A program made the translations under genes and the position numbers. A stretch of 64,000 nt of DNA from JAGNNV01 sp031412915 (GTDB lineage: Bacteria; Acidobacteriota; Vicinamibacteria; Fen-336; JAGNNV01), in the NCBI GenBank assembly GCA_031412915.1, contig JANODX010000054.1, forward strand, positions 1-64,000. Direction: 5' to 3'. The notes under the pieces are model-generated. The model saw only the letters and a list, made by a program, of their open reading frames with translations. It was not told the DNA's origin and did not search any database. Positions 7,871-16,599 of this stretch are shown here, piece by piece; the first letter of the stretch is position 1; each line of letters begins with the position of its first letter.

Positions 7871-8511
7871 ATGCGAAAGAACCTTCCCTTCAAGCGGGTC
7901 CTTTTCCTTGGGGCTCACACCGACGATGAATTTGGCTGTACCGGAACACTGCTCCGCCTGATGGAAGAGGGCGCAGCGGTCACCTACAATGTATTTTCGA
8001 TCTGTGAGGAGTCTGTGCCGGACGGCCTTGAGCGCGATGTCCTCGCCCATGAAGCGAGCGAGGCGACCCGGGTCTTGGGCTTGACGCCCGGCAATGTCTG
8101 TGTCGGACGGTACCCCGTAAGGCGCTTTCCCGCTGTTCGCCAAGAGATCTTGGAGGACTTGGTCCGAATTCGTCGCGAGCTAGAGCCAGACCTTGTCCTC
8201 GTCCCCGCTCTGTCGGACATTCATCAAGACCATCACGTCGTTGCCGAGGAAGGGCTACGGGCGTTCAAGTTTTCGTCAGTCTTGGGATACAGGCTCCCGA
8301 TGGATAGTTTGACGTTTAGTCACGCCTGCTTTGCATCGCTGTTCGAACGACACATCGAGAAGAAGCTGGCTGCCCTTCGGTGCTACACCGCTCTCAGGCG
8401 TTTCGACGGTACTTGTCGGAAGAATTTGTGCGCGGACTGGCCCGTATCCGCAGCGTTCAAGGAGGCACAATGCTAGCCGAGGCTTTCGCGGTTCTGAGGC
8501 GAATGTTTTAG
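7871..8511 (+). pseudogene. PIG-L/LmbE-family deacetylase, frameshifted near its 3' end
   Basis: The N-terminal part is a good PIG-L family zinc deacetylase (removal of N-acetyl from GlcNAc-type sugars): FLGAHTDDEFGCTGT with the metal-binding H and DD, and DIHQDHHVV with the second metal His. After the residues encoded near 8385 the frame ends in an unrelated tail and stops at 8476. In the other frame the conserved family C-terminus appears intact: SQAFRRYLSEEFVRGLARIR, then SVQGGTMLAEAFAVLRRMF and stop at 8511. One base missing at about 8384-8387 explains both. It is a pseudogene, or a sequencing error in an otherwise complete gene. Confidence 0.8.
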
Positions 8512-8513
8512 AG

Positions 8514-9158
8514 ATGTCTGAGATTCGTTTCCAAAACGGCGCCCTGGTCCGAGCTGACGTCATCCAGCGAGACCCTGCCTGGTTGTCGATGGGCCCGGAG
8601 GTGACGACCGTCTGCGATGAGTCGACTGTCGGCGGTTCAGTCGGCCTCGGGGTCCCCAATGATGAGTCGTTTCGGGAAGCCTGCGGGTCTCGGATTAGGG
8701 CAAAGCGACTTCATCTCGGTGAAGGCTGTTCTATCGGCAGGGGTGTGCTGCTCGCCTGCGGGGAAGTGTGGTTTGGGAGGGATGTTCGTCTAGGCAACCG
8801 GACCAGTGTACGTGTAAGAACTTCGTTGGTGTTGGGCTCAGGTACCGTTCTCCATGACCGTAGCGAAGTTGCGGGCCGTAGCATTCGAATCGGTCGAAGG
8901 GGTTGGGTTCTGCCCGAAGCCAAGATCGGTGGAGGGAGTTGCTTCGAACCGCGTTCGAGCCTCAATGCGGGACCCTGGCATCACCTAGCCCGGACTATTC
9001 ATGAGGGAATCTGCTGCGACGTCCGATACCGCACCACTGGCGGGTGTGCTCGCTCCTCGTCTCCTCACAGTATGTCCAATACTGTTGCGTCGCTCGTCGC
9101 TGTGCTTGCCCGCCATTGGCACGGTCTCGAACGTCTCGCGACGATTCCTCATGAATAG
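8514..9158 (+). CDS. Left-handed beta-helix acyltransferase, N-terminal part (interrupted at 8984)
   Basis: ATG 3 bp after the true end of the PIG-L gene. Residues about 60-155 show the hexapeptide [LIV]-G-x4 rhythm of acyl- or acetyltransferases (LGEGCSIGRGVLLACGE, FGRDVRLGNRTSV, IRIGRRGWVLPEAKIGGG). After SLNAGPWHH (8983) the frame runs into a MITE-like element, and the last 58 residues are element-encoded. The continuation of the protein is probably the open frame at 9180-9527, which is in the same phase. O- or N-acetylation of a surface sugar is the likely original role. Confidence 0.6.
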   Translation: MSEIRFQNGALVRADVIQRDPAWLSMGPEVTTVCDESTVGGSVGLGVPNDESFREACGSRIRAKRLHLGEGCSIGRGVLLACGEVWFGRDVRLGNRTSVRVRTSLVLGSGTVLHDRSEVAGRSIRIGRRGWVLPEAKIGGGSCFEPRSSLNAGPWHHLARTIHEGICCDVRYRTTGGCARSSSPHSMSNTVASLVAVLARHWHGLERLATIPHE

Positions 9159-9169
9159 TCCGGGCTAGG
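8984..9169. mobile_element. MITE-like element, 186 bp with perfect 23-bp terminal inverted repeats
   Basis: CCTAGCCCGGACTATTCATG plus AGG at 8984-9006 is the exact reverse complement of 9147-9169. The 140-bp core has no gene but holds a second palindrome (ACAGTAT/ATACTGT near 9068-9085). The ends look like those of IS1380-family elements, so it is probably a non-autonomous derivative. I could not define a target duplication. It is inserted in an acyltransferase gene. Confidence 0.8.
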
Positions 9170-9179
9170 GGTCAGGAGT

Positions 9180-9527
9180 TTGGTAAATACGGCCCATCCC
9201 GTAACACCGGACCGCGAGGTTGGAATGGGTACGGGAACAGCCCTGTACGCGCATGGCGCCTACCTCTCAGAGTTTGATGGGAAGCCCTTCTCGTATGCCC
9301 CCAGGAGGGTCATCATTCTGGGAACTAGACAGAGTCGTTCCGGTGCCGGTGCCGGCGACGGTGAGACCTTTATCGACCTAGAGGCGAAGGCCATTGATGG
9401 TCGCGCGTGCTGGTTCTCCGAAAAGACCGTAGATCAGCCGCGTCGCTTTGGCATTCGCTTTGACGCGGAGGTGCTGAACGGCCGCTATGCGCCGTGGGCC
9501 CCGGAAGGACCGGTGTGGCGGAAGTGA
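9180..9527 (+). CDS. Probable C-terminal part of the interrupted acyltransferase
   Basis: A 115-residue open frame with a weak TTG start. It contains GTGTALYAHGAYLSEFDGKP followed by FSYAP, which resembles the loop-and-coil segment of hexapeptide acyltransferases (usually AIYTHG...DGYP..FAPV.IG). It is in the same phase as the 8514 gene, and removing the 186-bp element (62 codons) would join them without a frameshift. The remaining C-terminus (IDLEAKAIDGRACWFSEKTV) is not recognised. It overlaps the start of the following GT4 gene. Confidence 0.5.
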   Translation: MVNTAHPVTPDREVGMGTGTALYAHGAYLSEFDGKPFSYAPRRVIILGTRQSRSGAGAGDGETFIDLEAKAIDGRACWFSEKTVDQPRRFGIRFDAEVLNGRYAPWAPEGPVWRK

Positions 9528-10789
9528 AGAGAGTCGAAGAACTCAGACACGTTCTCCTGATCGCCTACTTCTACCCCCCATCGATTGAGGCCGGCGCAAA
9601 ACGTGCACGCGGCTTCCACCAGTTCCTCTCGGAGTCGGGATATCGGACCACGCTGGTAACGATTGGGCCGCCGACAGACGACCCAGAGATTGAGCGCGGG
9701 GTCCTCAGAACACCGGAGTCGGTCTTTCGAAAGGGCCTCGTCGCAGGAGCCAAGAGATGGCCTGGCCCAATAAAACGCACCCTGCATCGTCTGTATCACG
9801 AGTTTGTGGCCATCCCTGACGGCTATCGCGCGTTTTATGCACCGGCGATGAGGATTTCCCGTGAGCTTGCCAAGAAGGATCCTGTCTCAGCAATCGTGGC
9901 TACATCCACCCCCTTTACTTCGCTGCGAATAGGCACGGACCTTTCACGTCAGCTCGGGATTCCATGGATCGCCGACCTGCGCGATCTATGGACCAACAAC
10001 CACTTTGGGTACCGGCACGGTCGAATCCGGTATTTCATCGATCAGAGGTTGGAGGACCGCTGGCTTTCGACCGCTGGTCGGATCGTCACAGCGACGCAAG
10101 GCCTCGCCGATCAGGTCAAGCGGTCAAGGGAGAATCAGGCGGTAACGGCCATCCACAACGGATTTCTGGATCAGCCGAACTACTCCCGGCGGCCTCCCGG
10201 ACCTTTCCGGATTGCTTTCTTGGGACGCTTGTGGTCCGGCCTTGGGCACACCCCTCGGCCATTCTTCACAGCAATCTGTCTACTCCGCATGGGAAACCCG
10301 GAGCTTTTCCGGGGTATGCGGATCGACTTTTTTGGTTCTGTGAATCAGGAGTTCTGGGAGCTTCGACAGGTCCTGCATCTAGAAGATGCCGTCTGTTATC
10401 GGGGTGAAGTGTCTCAGCCCGAAGCTGTCACCGAAGCCTGTGCGTCCGATCTCTTGCTGGTCCTTCTTCCAGACGAAAGTCGACAGGCTGTCACGGTCCC
10501 TACCAAGATCTATGACTACGCAGCCACTCGCAGACCCATCTTGTATATCGGCCCCGACGGTGAAGGTGCCGATTTGATCAGAGAGGGCAGTTTCGGCAGG
10601 ACCTTTCGCTCCCACGAGACCGCCGAGATCTCGGGCTGGATCGAAGCTTTGGCCCAGGCGAAGCTACGAGATGAGTCCTCTCCCTGTGGGAAGCCGGAGT
10701 CGCTGTCGGGCTTTCACTACCGGTCGCGATCCAAACAGTTGGCAAGTGAACTGGATCTGCTCCTCGCGGGGCGGCGGATCAGGACCTAG
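9515..10789 (+). CDS. GT4-family glycosyltransferase (WbuB/CapM-like)
   Basis: About 424 residues. It has a GT-B fold N-terminus (HVLLIAYFYPPSIEAGAKRA, typical of WbuB-like enzymes that clear a disulfide-free Rossmann half), WIADLRDLWTNN in the middle, and a C-terminal half with RIAFLGRLWSGLG, YRGEVSQPEA and the nucleotide-sugar site VPTKIYDYAATRRPIL. A GTG at 9494 is possible, but GTG 9515 has a GGAAGG ribosome site 7-12 bases upstream. It adds a sugar to the lipid-linked repeat unit at the cytoplasmic face; donor and acceptor unknown. Confidence 0.85.
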   Translation: MAEVKRVEELRHVLLIAYFYPPSIEAGAKRARGFHQFLSESGYRTTLVTIGPPTDDPEIERGVLRTPESVFRKGLVAGAKRWPGPIKRTLHRLYHEFVAIPDGYRAFYAPAMRISRELAKKDPVSAIVATSTPFTSLRIGTDLSRQLGIPWIADLRDLWTNNHFGYRHGRIRYFIDQRLEDRWLSTAGRIVTATQGLADQVKRSRENQAVTAIHNGFLDQPNYSRRPPGPFRIAFLGRLWSGLGHTPRPFFTAICLLRMGNPELFRGMRIDFFGSVNQEFWELRQVLHLEDAVCYRGEVSQPEAVTEACASDLLLVLLPDESRQAVTVPTKIYDYAATRRPILYIGPDGEGADLIREGSFGRTFRSHETAEISGWIEALAQAKLRDESSPCGKPESLSGFHYRSRSKQLASELDLLLAGRRIRT

Positions 10790-10963
10790 ATGTGAAGTCT
10801 CAATCCGTGGCTCACCTGGGGTGAGTCCTGGCTATGACGCGTGTGGTTACCAAGCCAAGCAAGCCAACGAGACGCACAGACAAGATTCACGTAAAGCACG
10901 AGCGACAGCGTTTCAGAGGGCCGGGACGGTTGAGAAGGTCTTAGACAGAGCCGCGCAAGCGGG

Positions 10964-12856
10964 TCAGGTGCCACTCCGGCCACCCAAACTCCTAAGCCAA
11001 AGCTCAAGCGTGAGCAACATCCAGAGCTGGCTGCCCAGGTTGCGATAGCCGGCTCGGTGCTCAGCCACCAGACTCTGCAAGGCGCTTGGAGGAATGAAGT
11101 CACCGAGGCGCGGCCTGTCGAGCAGGGTGGAGTTGACCATCTCGGAAAGATCGGCTCGAAACCAGGCGTCGATGGGAACGCCAAAGCCGTGTTTCGGCCT
11201 TTCGAGGAGACCGGCCGGAAGCAACGGCCGCACCGCTTCTTTCAGGCAAACTTTCCCCTTGGACCCCCGGCGCTTAACCCCATCAGGGAGCTTGGCCACG
11301 GCTTCCATCAAGTCCCGGTCCAGCAGCGGACTGCGGGCCTCCAGGCCGTGTGCCATCGTCATTCTGTCCATCTTGGGCAAGAGATCGTCAAGCAGGAAGG
11401 TGCGTACGCTTACATAACCCAATCTTGAGAGAAGTGAGGCGTGCTCGCTCTCCACCAGTGCCTGGCGGTAGGAAGCCAGAATCTTTTCCTTGTCAATTAA
11501 CTGTGGACAGGAGAGGCGCTCGAGAGCGGGAAGATCCACGTAGTTGCTCCACGCGAAGATTCGCTCGTCGAGAGGGCGGCTCGCCTTGAGCAAGAACCGG
11601 CGCGTTCTTCGCGCCATGCCCCTGGGGTTTCGCGGGGTCGGGAGCCACCCGGCAAGAGCTCCCAGCCATTTTCGGGCCACGCGCGGAATCCGCTCCGCGG
11701 CCAGGGCAAGTTGAAACTGTCCGTAGCCGGCGAATACCTCATCGCCGCCGTCGCCGTTCAGAACGACGGTGACGTGCTTGCGCGCCTCCTGAGCCACAAG
11801 ATAAGTCGGCAACGCAGAAGAGTCGCCAAAAGGCTCGTCGTAGTGGTACAGGAGTTTTTCCATCAAGGAGGCGGCATCCGGCTTCACGAAGACTTCGTGA
11901 TGCTCCGTGCCCAGGAAAGACGCAACCTCTCGCGCGGGAGCACGCTCATCGTAGAACGATGGACCTTCGAAGCCGACGGTAAAGGTCTTGACCGGCCGGT
12001 CGTTCAGTTGGCTGACGATCGCCGCCACGGCGCTGGAATCCACGCCTCCGGAGAGCAGGATGCCCAAGGGTACATCCGCCACGAGGCGCTTGCGAACGGC
12101 CTTGGTGAGAAGCCCTCGGACTTCTTCCGCGGCGGCTTCGATTCGAACCGGCTTCGTCGCGCCCACGGGGGGCAGCTCAAGCTTCCAATACGGGGGCGAA
12201 AGGACGAGGCCGTCCTGGCCGACAGTGAGAACGGTGGCCGGAGGGAGTTTCTTGATTCCCGAGAACAGCGTGTTTGGCGTCGGCACATAGCCATAGGCGA
12301 GATACTCGCCCAACCGCCCTGTGTCTAAAGAAGCGGGCGCTCCCCCCGCAAGGATGGCCTTGATTTCGGATCCAAACAGGAGACGGTTCCGATCGTGCCA
12401 ATAGTAGAGGGGCTTCTTGCCCAGAGGGTCGCGGGCGAGGTGCAGTTGTCGGGTCCGTCCATCCCAGATGGCCAGGGCGAACATGCCATCGAGCGCAGCA
12501 ATGGCTTCGACGCCACGTTCTTCAAACAAATGAGCGATCACCTCCGCGTCCCCTTGGGATCGGAAGGTGTGGCGCTGCTCAAGATCTGATCGCAACGCCT
12601 TAAAGTTGTAGATCTCTCCGTTCATCACCAACTGAATCCGACCGTCTTCGTTCGCCATCGGTTGGTCGGCGCTGGAGGATAGGTCAATGACCGAGAGCCG
12701 TCGGTGTCCAAGCGCGATGCCAGGGCGTCCGCTTTCGTCGAAGAAGGCTCCTTGCGAGTCAGGCCCCCGATGTTGGAGGGCATCCGTCATCGTCGCGAGC
12801 TGCGACCGGTCCGCTGGCCGGTCGTCGAAGGTGACAATGCCAGCGATACCGCACAT
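10964..12856 (-). CDS. asnB: Asparagine synthase (glutamine-hydrolysing), EPS-cluster type
   Basis: 630 residues starting at MCGIAG, so the catalytic Cys2 of the N-terminal Ntn glutaminase is in place after Met removal; an in-frame upstream extension is not credible. Glutaminase motifs: HRGPDSQG (29-36) and NGEIYNF (79-85). The PP-loop SGGVDSS is at 269-275 in the C-terminal ATP-dependent synthetase domain. In polysaccharide loci such proteins are thought to amidate sugar carboxyls or act on unknown substrates rather than aspartate. First of two in the window (see 40966). It lies 2 bp downstream of the methyltransferase gene. Confidence 0.93.
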   Translation of the reverse strand: MCGIAGIVTFDDRPADRSQLATMTDALQHRGPDSQGAFFDESGRPGIALGHRRLSVIDLSSSADQPMANEDGRIQLVMNGEIYNFKALRSDLEQRHTFRSQGDAEVIAHLFEERGVEAIAALDGMFALAIWDGRTRQLHLARDPLGKKPLYYWHDRNRLLFGSEIKAILAGGAPASLDTGRLGEYLAYGYVPTPNTLFSGIKKLPPATVLTVGQDGLVLSPPYWKLELPPVGATKPVRIEAAAEEVRGLLTKAVRKRLVADVPLGILLSGGVDSSAVAAIVSQLNDRPVKTFTVGFEGPSFYDERAPAREVASFLGTEHHEVFVKPDAASLMEKLLYHYDEPFGDSSALPTYLVAQEARKHVTVVLNGDGGDEVFAGYGQFQLALAAERIPRVARKWLGALAGWLPTPRNPRGMARRTRRFLLKASRPLDERIFAWSNYVDLPALERLSCPQLIDKEKILASYRQALVESEHASLLSRLGYVSVRTFLLDDLLPKMDRMTMAHGLEARSPLLDRDLMEAVAKLPDGVKRRGSKGKVCLKEAVRPLLPAGLLERPKHGFGVPIDAWFRADLSEMVNSTLLDRPRLGDFIPPSALQSLVAEHRAGYRNLGSQLWMLLTLELWLRSLGGRSGT

Positions 12857-12858
12857 GG

Positions 12859-13566
12859 CTAGGCGACCCTGTCGACCTTGACCAGTGTCAAGAGCAGAAT
12901 TGTGGCCCACGCTGAACTTGCACGGTCGCCCAGAACAGTGGCAAGGCGAGGAAGGTATCGGTCCAAAGGCCAGGGCAGCACCTGAGGCACGATGAAGTCC
13001 GGGCGCTCCAGAGCAAATCGGCAAGATGCGGCCCACGTCGAGGCGGCGGGAACGTCGGGCGGGCTCCCCGCGGCCAGATCGAATGGGTCGTTGCGTCGCA
13101 GGAGCGACACCAACGGATTCACAACGCTGAGGGCTCGGCGATAGCGAGCCCGCGCGTAGGGAACGGTTATATGAAGACGACCACCGGGCCTCAAGACTCG
13201 ACGAAGTTCGCGAAGGACAACCAAAGGCGCGCGAAGATACTCAAACAGGCCCAGGCTGGTAACAGCACCGAAAGATTCGTCTTTGAAGGGCAGGTGCTCG
13301 GCGGCGGCGAGCGCGAAGCGAGGCCCTGCCCGCCGTGTTGCTCCCTGTAGCATAGCGAGGTCGTAGTCCGCACCAACGCCCTGTAGCCCCAAGCGGTCCA
13401 GAAAGGGCCACAGGGGAGCGGTTCCGCACCCGAGGTCCAAGACCGGCATGTCGATCGGGCTGAGCCGCGACAGGATGGCCTCGGCCTGCAACCGAAATGA
13501 ACGTTCGGCGGCGCGGTGTTTCAGATGGTACTCAGCGCTGGCCGAGAAGCGGGTGCTAGACACCAT
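12859..13566 (-). CDS. Class I SAM-dependent methyltransferase
   Basis: 235 residues. Motif I is VLDLGCGTAPLWPFL (about 42-56), the acidic loop is GADYDLAML, and motif II/III are HLPFKDESFGAVTSLGLFEY and LRRVLRPGGRLHITVP, which defines a Methyltransf_11-type fold. The C-terminal portion is Arg-rich with a hydrophobic stretch (WATILLLTLVKV). Target unknown; location between an asparagine synthase gene and an acetyltransferase gene in a polysaccharide locus suggests sugar or lipid-carrier modification. It overlaps the upstream GNAT gene by 11 bp. Confidence 0.88.
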   Translation of the reverse strand: MVSSTRFSASAEYHLKHRAAERSFRLQAEAILSRLSPIDMPVLDLGCGTAPLWPFLDRLGLQGVGADYDLAMLQGATRRAGPRFALAAAEHLPFKDESFGAVTSLGLFEYLRAPLVVLRELRRVLRPGGRLHITVPYARARYRRALSVVNPLVSLLRRNDPFDLAAGSPPDVPAASTWAASCRFALERPDFIVPQVLPWPLDRYLPRLATVLGDRASSAWATILLLTLVKVDRVA

Positions 13567-14596
13567 CCGTATCGCCTATGCGGAACATCCAGCCCCGGCC
13601 GGGAGGCATCTCCATCGCGAGACCACTCGGCGTCAGGCGCCTGCAGAGAAGGCGCTTCTTCGGCCTCTTTCGAACAAAGCCGATCTCGCGGGCTGCTTGA
13701 ACGAGGGGGTCTGCGGTGGCGGCCCCCTGCGCGCTCCACAATTCGACGATTCCGACTTGTGCGATTCTCATCTCATCGATCACCGCCTTCAAGACCGGTC
13801 TCATCCGGCGAAGGCCTTCCGGATCGGTGGACCAGCCATCGACCAGCCAGCCCCTCAGGGGGGCATTCGGCGTCACTTGATGGGTCAGGAAAACGACTAC
13901 GGCGAATGCGTGTCCGTCGCGGGAGACGGCAAAACGGTACGGCACCGGGTTACGACCATATCGGACGCGAAGCCACTCGTCGTCGCGCTGCGTGCTTGCC
14001 TCCGGCCAGGCTGCTGGGGCAGTGGGGGGAAGACCGGACGGAGGTTCGGCGAGGATTTCGACGGCACCAGTCTTCGCCTGGTCCGGCCTCAATATCGGCA
14101 ACAGGCTCAGTAGGCCCCGCTTCCAGAAGGAGGGGGTGGCCTCGAGCGCAAGACGACGGTCAACGATCCCAATGGACTCGGTAATTCCAAAGAGGGGCGT
14201 GTAGCCAAGCGAGCGGGTCAGCGCGGGCACCGCCGCTGGTCCGGGCTGGACCGTAACCAGCTCAACACCTCGCGCTTGCAGGGCGCTCAACGTGCTGTCG
14301 TGAAGTCGTCGGAAAACGCCGCGACCCCGGTACTCCGGGTCGACGAACAGGTCGCCGAGATCCGCAGCCAATAGAAGCCTGCCGCCAATCGTCAATGAGC
14401 GCGGCGTCCCGGCTGTCATACCAACGAGCCGGGAGCCAGCGTATGCGACGCTGGCACACCCCGCGACCGTGTATTTATAGCGATAGTAGGCCGGATCGCG
14501 TAGCTCGGCTAGCACTGAGCCACCCTCCATGCGTTCGCGAAAAACCGCCAAGGCATCGATGTCGCTCGCGGTCGCCAGTCGAACCTCGACGCTCAA
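13556..14596 (-). CDS. GNAT-superfamily N-acetyltransferase-like protein
   Basis: 346 residues. The N-terminal domain carries the GNAT acetyl-CoA motif A: DLGDLFVDPEYRGRGVFRRL (about 94-113), with R-x-x-G-R-G, and GVELVTVQPGPAAVPALTRS as motif B. The C-terminal half (about 180-346) looks like a second, degenerate GNAT-like domain ending in GFVRKRPKKRLLCRR. Two-domain proteins of this type occur in exopolysaccharide clusters. Stop-start overlaps on both sides indicate tight co-translation with the deacetylase and methyltransferase genes. Confidence 0.8.
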   Translation of the reverse strand: MSVEVRLATASDIDALAVFRERMEGGSVLAELRDPAYYRYKYTVAGCASVAYAGSRLVGMTAGTPRSLTIGGRLLLAADLGDLFVDPEYRGRGVFRRLHDSTLSALQARGVELVTVQPGPAAVPALTRSLGYTPLFGITESIGIVDRRLALEATPSFWKRGLLSLLPILRPDQAKTGAVEILAEPPSGLPPTAPAAWPEASTQRDDEWLRVRYGRNPVPYRFAVSRDGHAFAVVVFLTHQVTPNAPLRGWLVDGWSTDPEGLRRMRPVLKAVIDEMRIAQVGIVELWSAQGAATADPLVQAAREIGFVRKRPKKRLLCRRLTPSGLAMEMPPGRGWMFRIGDTDGV

Positions 14597-15489
14597 GCGA
14601 TTCGTCGCAGAATCTCCATCAGTCCAGACGCCTCCAGGGCTAGGCGTGCGACCGACGCGTTGCCGGAAATGTGAATCCGAGGGATCGAAAACTGGTCGCT
14701 ATCTGGTCGAACGGCGCGATCCCCCGTGGAAAAAGCGGCCTGATACCCTGCCGCGCGCACTATGGCCCGGGCCGATGCGTCGCTTGCGCCCCAGGGGTAG
14801 GCGAAATAGCGTGGCGGAATGGATGTTTCTCGCTCCAAATCACGACGTGAACCGACGATTTCGGTCTCCTGTGCAGACGGATCTGCACGGGAGAGATCTG
14901 CGTGGGTGCGGGAATGCGAGCCAACCTCGCCCCCTCCACTGATCAGGCTCCGTAGCTCGTTCGTAGATAGGAGTCGGGGAATCTCCTCTGGTCTCCTGAG
15001 GTCTCGAGCGATCTCGTCCCGCTCACACTCGGAGAGGCCGGCGTACCTGCGAAAAGCGCCTTCGTGCTTCGTACCGACCAGTCGATCTCCCAGCAAGGTG
15101 CCCGATTCCGGCAGCTCCTCCGTCAGGACAAAGAAGGTGGCGGGCGCTCCGGCGCGGGAAAGATCGTCGAGAACATCCAGAGCATCCCGGTGACCATCGT
15201 CGAAGGTCAGGGCGATCACGTCGCGCTCGAGTCTTCGATTCTCAAGCATCGAGACCAATGCCGGCAGTCCGACGAACCGGTAGTGTCGACGAAGATACGT
15301 CAGATGAGCAACGAACCTCTTGCGCTCCAACGTCCCCGGCCATTGATCATCGGCGACGCGATGGTAGCAAAGGATCCTCGGATGCCCCCCCCTTGCCAAC
15401 AGCCGGCGAGCGATGAGCCCCATGGTCAAAAAACCGGAGTGATATAAGAACCCGCTCAGGGCTTCAGCCATGACTTGACGTGCCGACAT
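14593..15489 (-). CDS. Polysaccharide deacetylase (NodB/CE4 fold)
   Basis: 298 residues. CE4 motifs: ILCYHRV (39-45), LTFDDGHRD with the metal and catalytic Asp pair (about 93-101), SHSRTHADLS with the metal His pair, and FAYPWG (RxxPxG-like). This is the pattern of deacetylases found in XrtA/exosortase-associated EPS clusters, which remove acetyl groups from a lipid-linked or polymeric sugar. A second in-frame ATG at 15471 is an equally possible start. Its stop overlaps the next gene's start by 4 bp. Confidence 0.9.
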   Translation of the reverse strand: MSARQVMAEALSGFLYHSGFLTMGLIARRLLARGGHPRILCYHRVADDQWPGTLERKRFVAHLTYLRRHYRFVGLPALVSMLENRRLERDVIALTFDDGHRDALDVLDDLSRAGAPATFFVLTEELPESGTLLGDRLVGTKHEGAFRRYAGLSECERDEIARDLRRPEEIPRLLSTNELRSLISGGGEVGSHSRTHADLSRADPSAQETEIVGSRRDLERETSIPPRYFAYPWGASDASARAIVRAAGYQAAFSTGDRAVRPDSDQFSIPRIHISGNASVARLALEASGLMEILRRIA

Positions 15490-15536
15490 GTTTCAGGCGC
15501 GCGGCCTATGGGCAGGAATCATCCGGATTGCGGATC

Positions 15537-16436
15537 TCACCTTGCGACCGTCGCGTCGACATGGCTGCGAATAGCCGAGGCCTTCACCGTGTCGCCAATG
15601 CCGAAAAGCGACAGGGTCCGGTTCGCAACGTGCTTGATCGCCCGGCGCCTGGGGCTGGCAATCATGATCTCATTCAGTTGATGCCCGGTCTCCACATAGC
15701 GGGTCGTTTCCGAGTCGGCCTTGGAGAAATGCCTCGTAAACTCGGCTGGGTTCAGGCCGGTGGTATGGATCTGAACCTTCTCAAAACCTAGGGGACTCAA
15801 CGCAAGCCTCAACCCCCGGCGTGAAAAGAAAGTGCGGTGTCCCGGTGGCCCAAAGACGGTCCAGCGGGCTCCGAGCAACCAGCGGTTGAGGGAAAGGGCA
15901 TTCGGCGTGGTGAGATAGAGAAGGCCTCCGGGCCGAAGGAGTCTCGCAGCGCCATCGAGGACGGTTCGGGGATCCGAAAGATGCTCGAGAAGCTCGATCA
16001 TCGCAACCACGTCGAAGGAGCCCGCAGGGAACACCGGGTCATCGATCCGGCTGGAAACGTTCCAACCTCGAGCGCGGCCTCTCGCCAGTGCCACTTCGGA
16101 GTCCTCGAGGCCGAAGCACTTCCAGCCTCTCTCCGCAGCAGCCTCTAAGAGCCCGCCACCACCGAAGCCGACGTCGAGCAGCCTTTCCGACTGCCTGGCA
16201 AACTCGAAGGATGAAACAAGCCGTGCCAGCTGGATCTTCGACACCTCTGGAACGTGGAAACCGGGTCCACCGTAAATGTCATCGTACAAATTCGGTGGAA
16301 CTTCCTGCTCGGGGCTGACCGGAACGGTCAGGGATGAGCAAACCCGGCAGCGAAAGAAGTAGAAGGCACCCTTGCTGCGCCAAAAGCTCGTGCGTTCGGA
16401 GCGACAGATCCGGCACGGTGGCTTAAGGTCGTCCAT
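15537..16436 (-). CDS. SAM-dependent methyltransferase with N-terminal zinc ribbon
   Basis: 299 residues. A short zinc-ribbon-like start (CRICRSER...FRCRVCSS, cysteines about 8, 11, 29 and 32) precedes a Methyltransf_23-type domain: LLDVGFGGGGLLEAA (motif I), FDVVAMIELLEHLSDP (motif II) and LLRPGGLLYLTTPN. This architecture is common for sugar or glycolipid methyltransferases in polysaccharide clusters. First gene of the minus-strand operon 16436 to 10964. Confidence 0.88.
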   Translation of the reverse strand: MDDLKPPCRICRSERTSFWRSKGAFYFFRCRVCSSLTVPVSPEQEVPPNLYDDIYGGPGFHVPEVSKIQLARLVSSFEFARQSERLLDVGFGGGGLLEAAAERGWKCFGLEDSEVALARGRARGWNVSSRIDDPVFPAGSFDVVAMIELLEHLSDPRTVLDGAARLLRPGGLLYLTTPNALSLNRWLLGARWTVFGPPGHRTFFSRRGLRLALSPLGFEKVQIHTTGLNPAEFTRHFSKADSETTRYVETGHQLNEIMIASPRRRAIKHVANRTLSLFGIGDTVKASAIRSHVDATVAR

Positions 16437-16599
16437 TGAAGGGCTTTAGTGAATGATTGTCCTCGATCGAGTTGAAATGTGTCAACTATTGGGTCACGGG
16501 AACGACAAGCCAGCTCCCACCCCTGTGTGCCAACATGAATGAGACACCGCTCTTCGTCTAATTAAGCAGCAAGACAGGGCGTAGAAAGACAAGCCGTTC

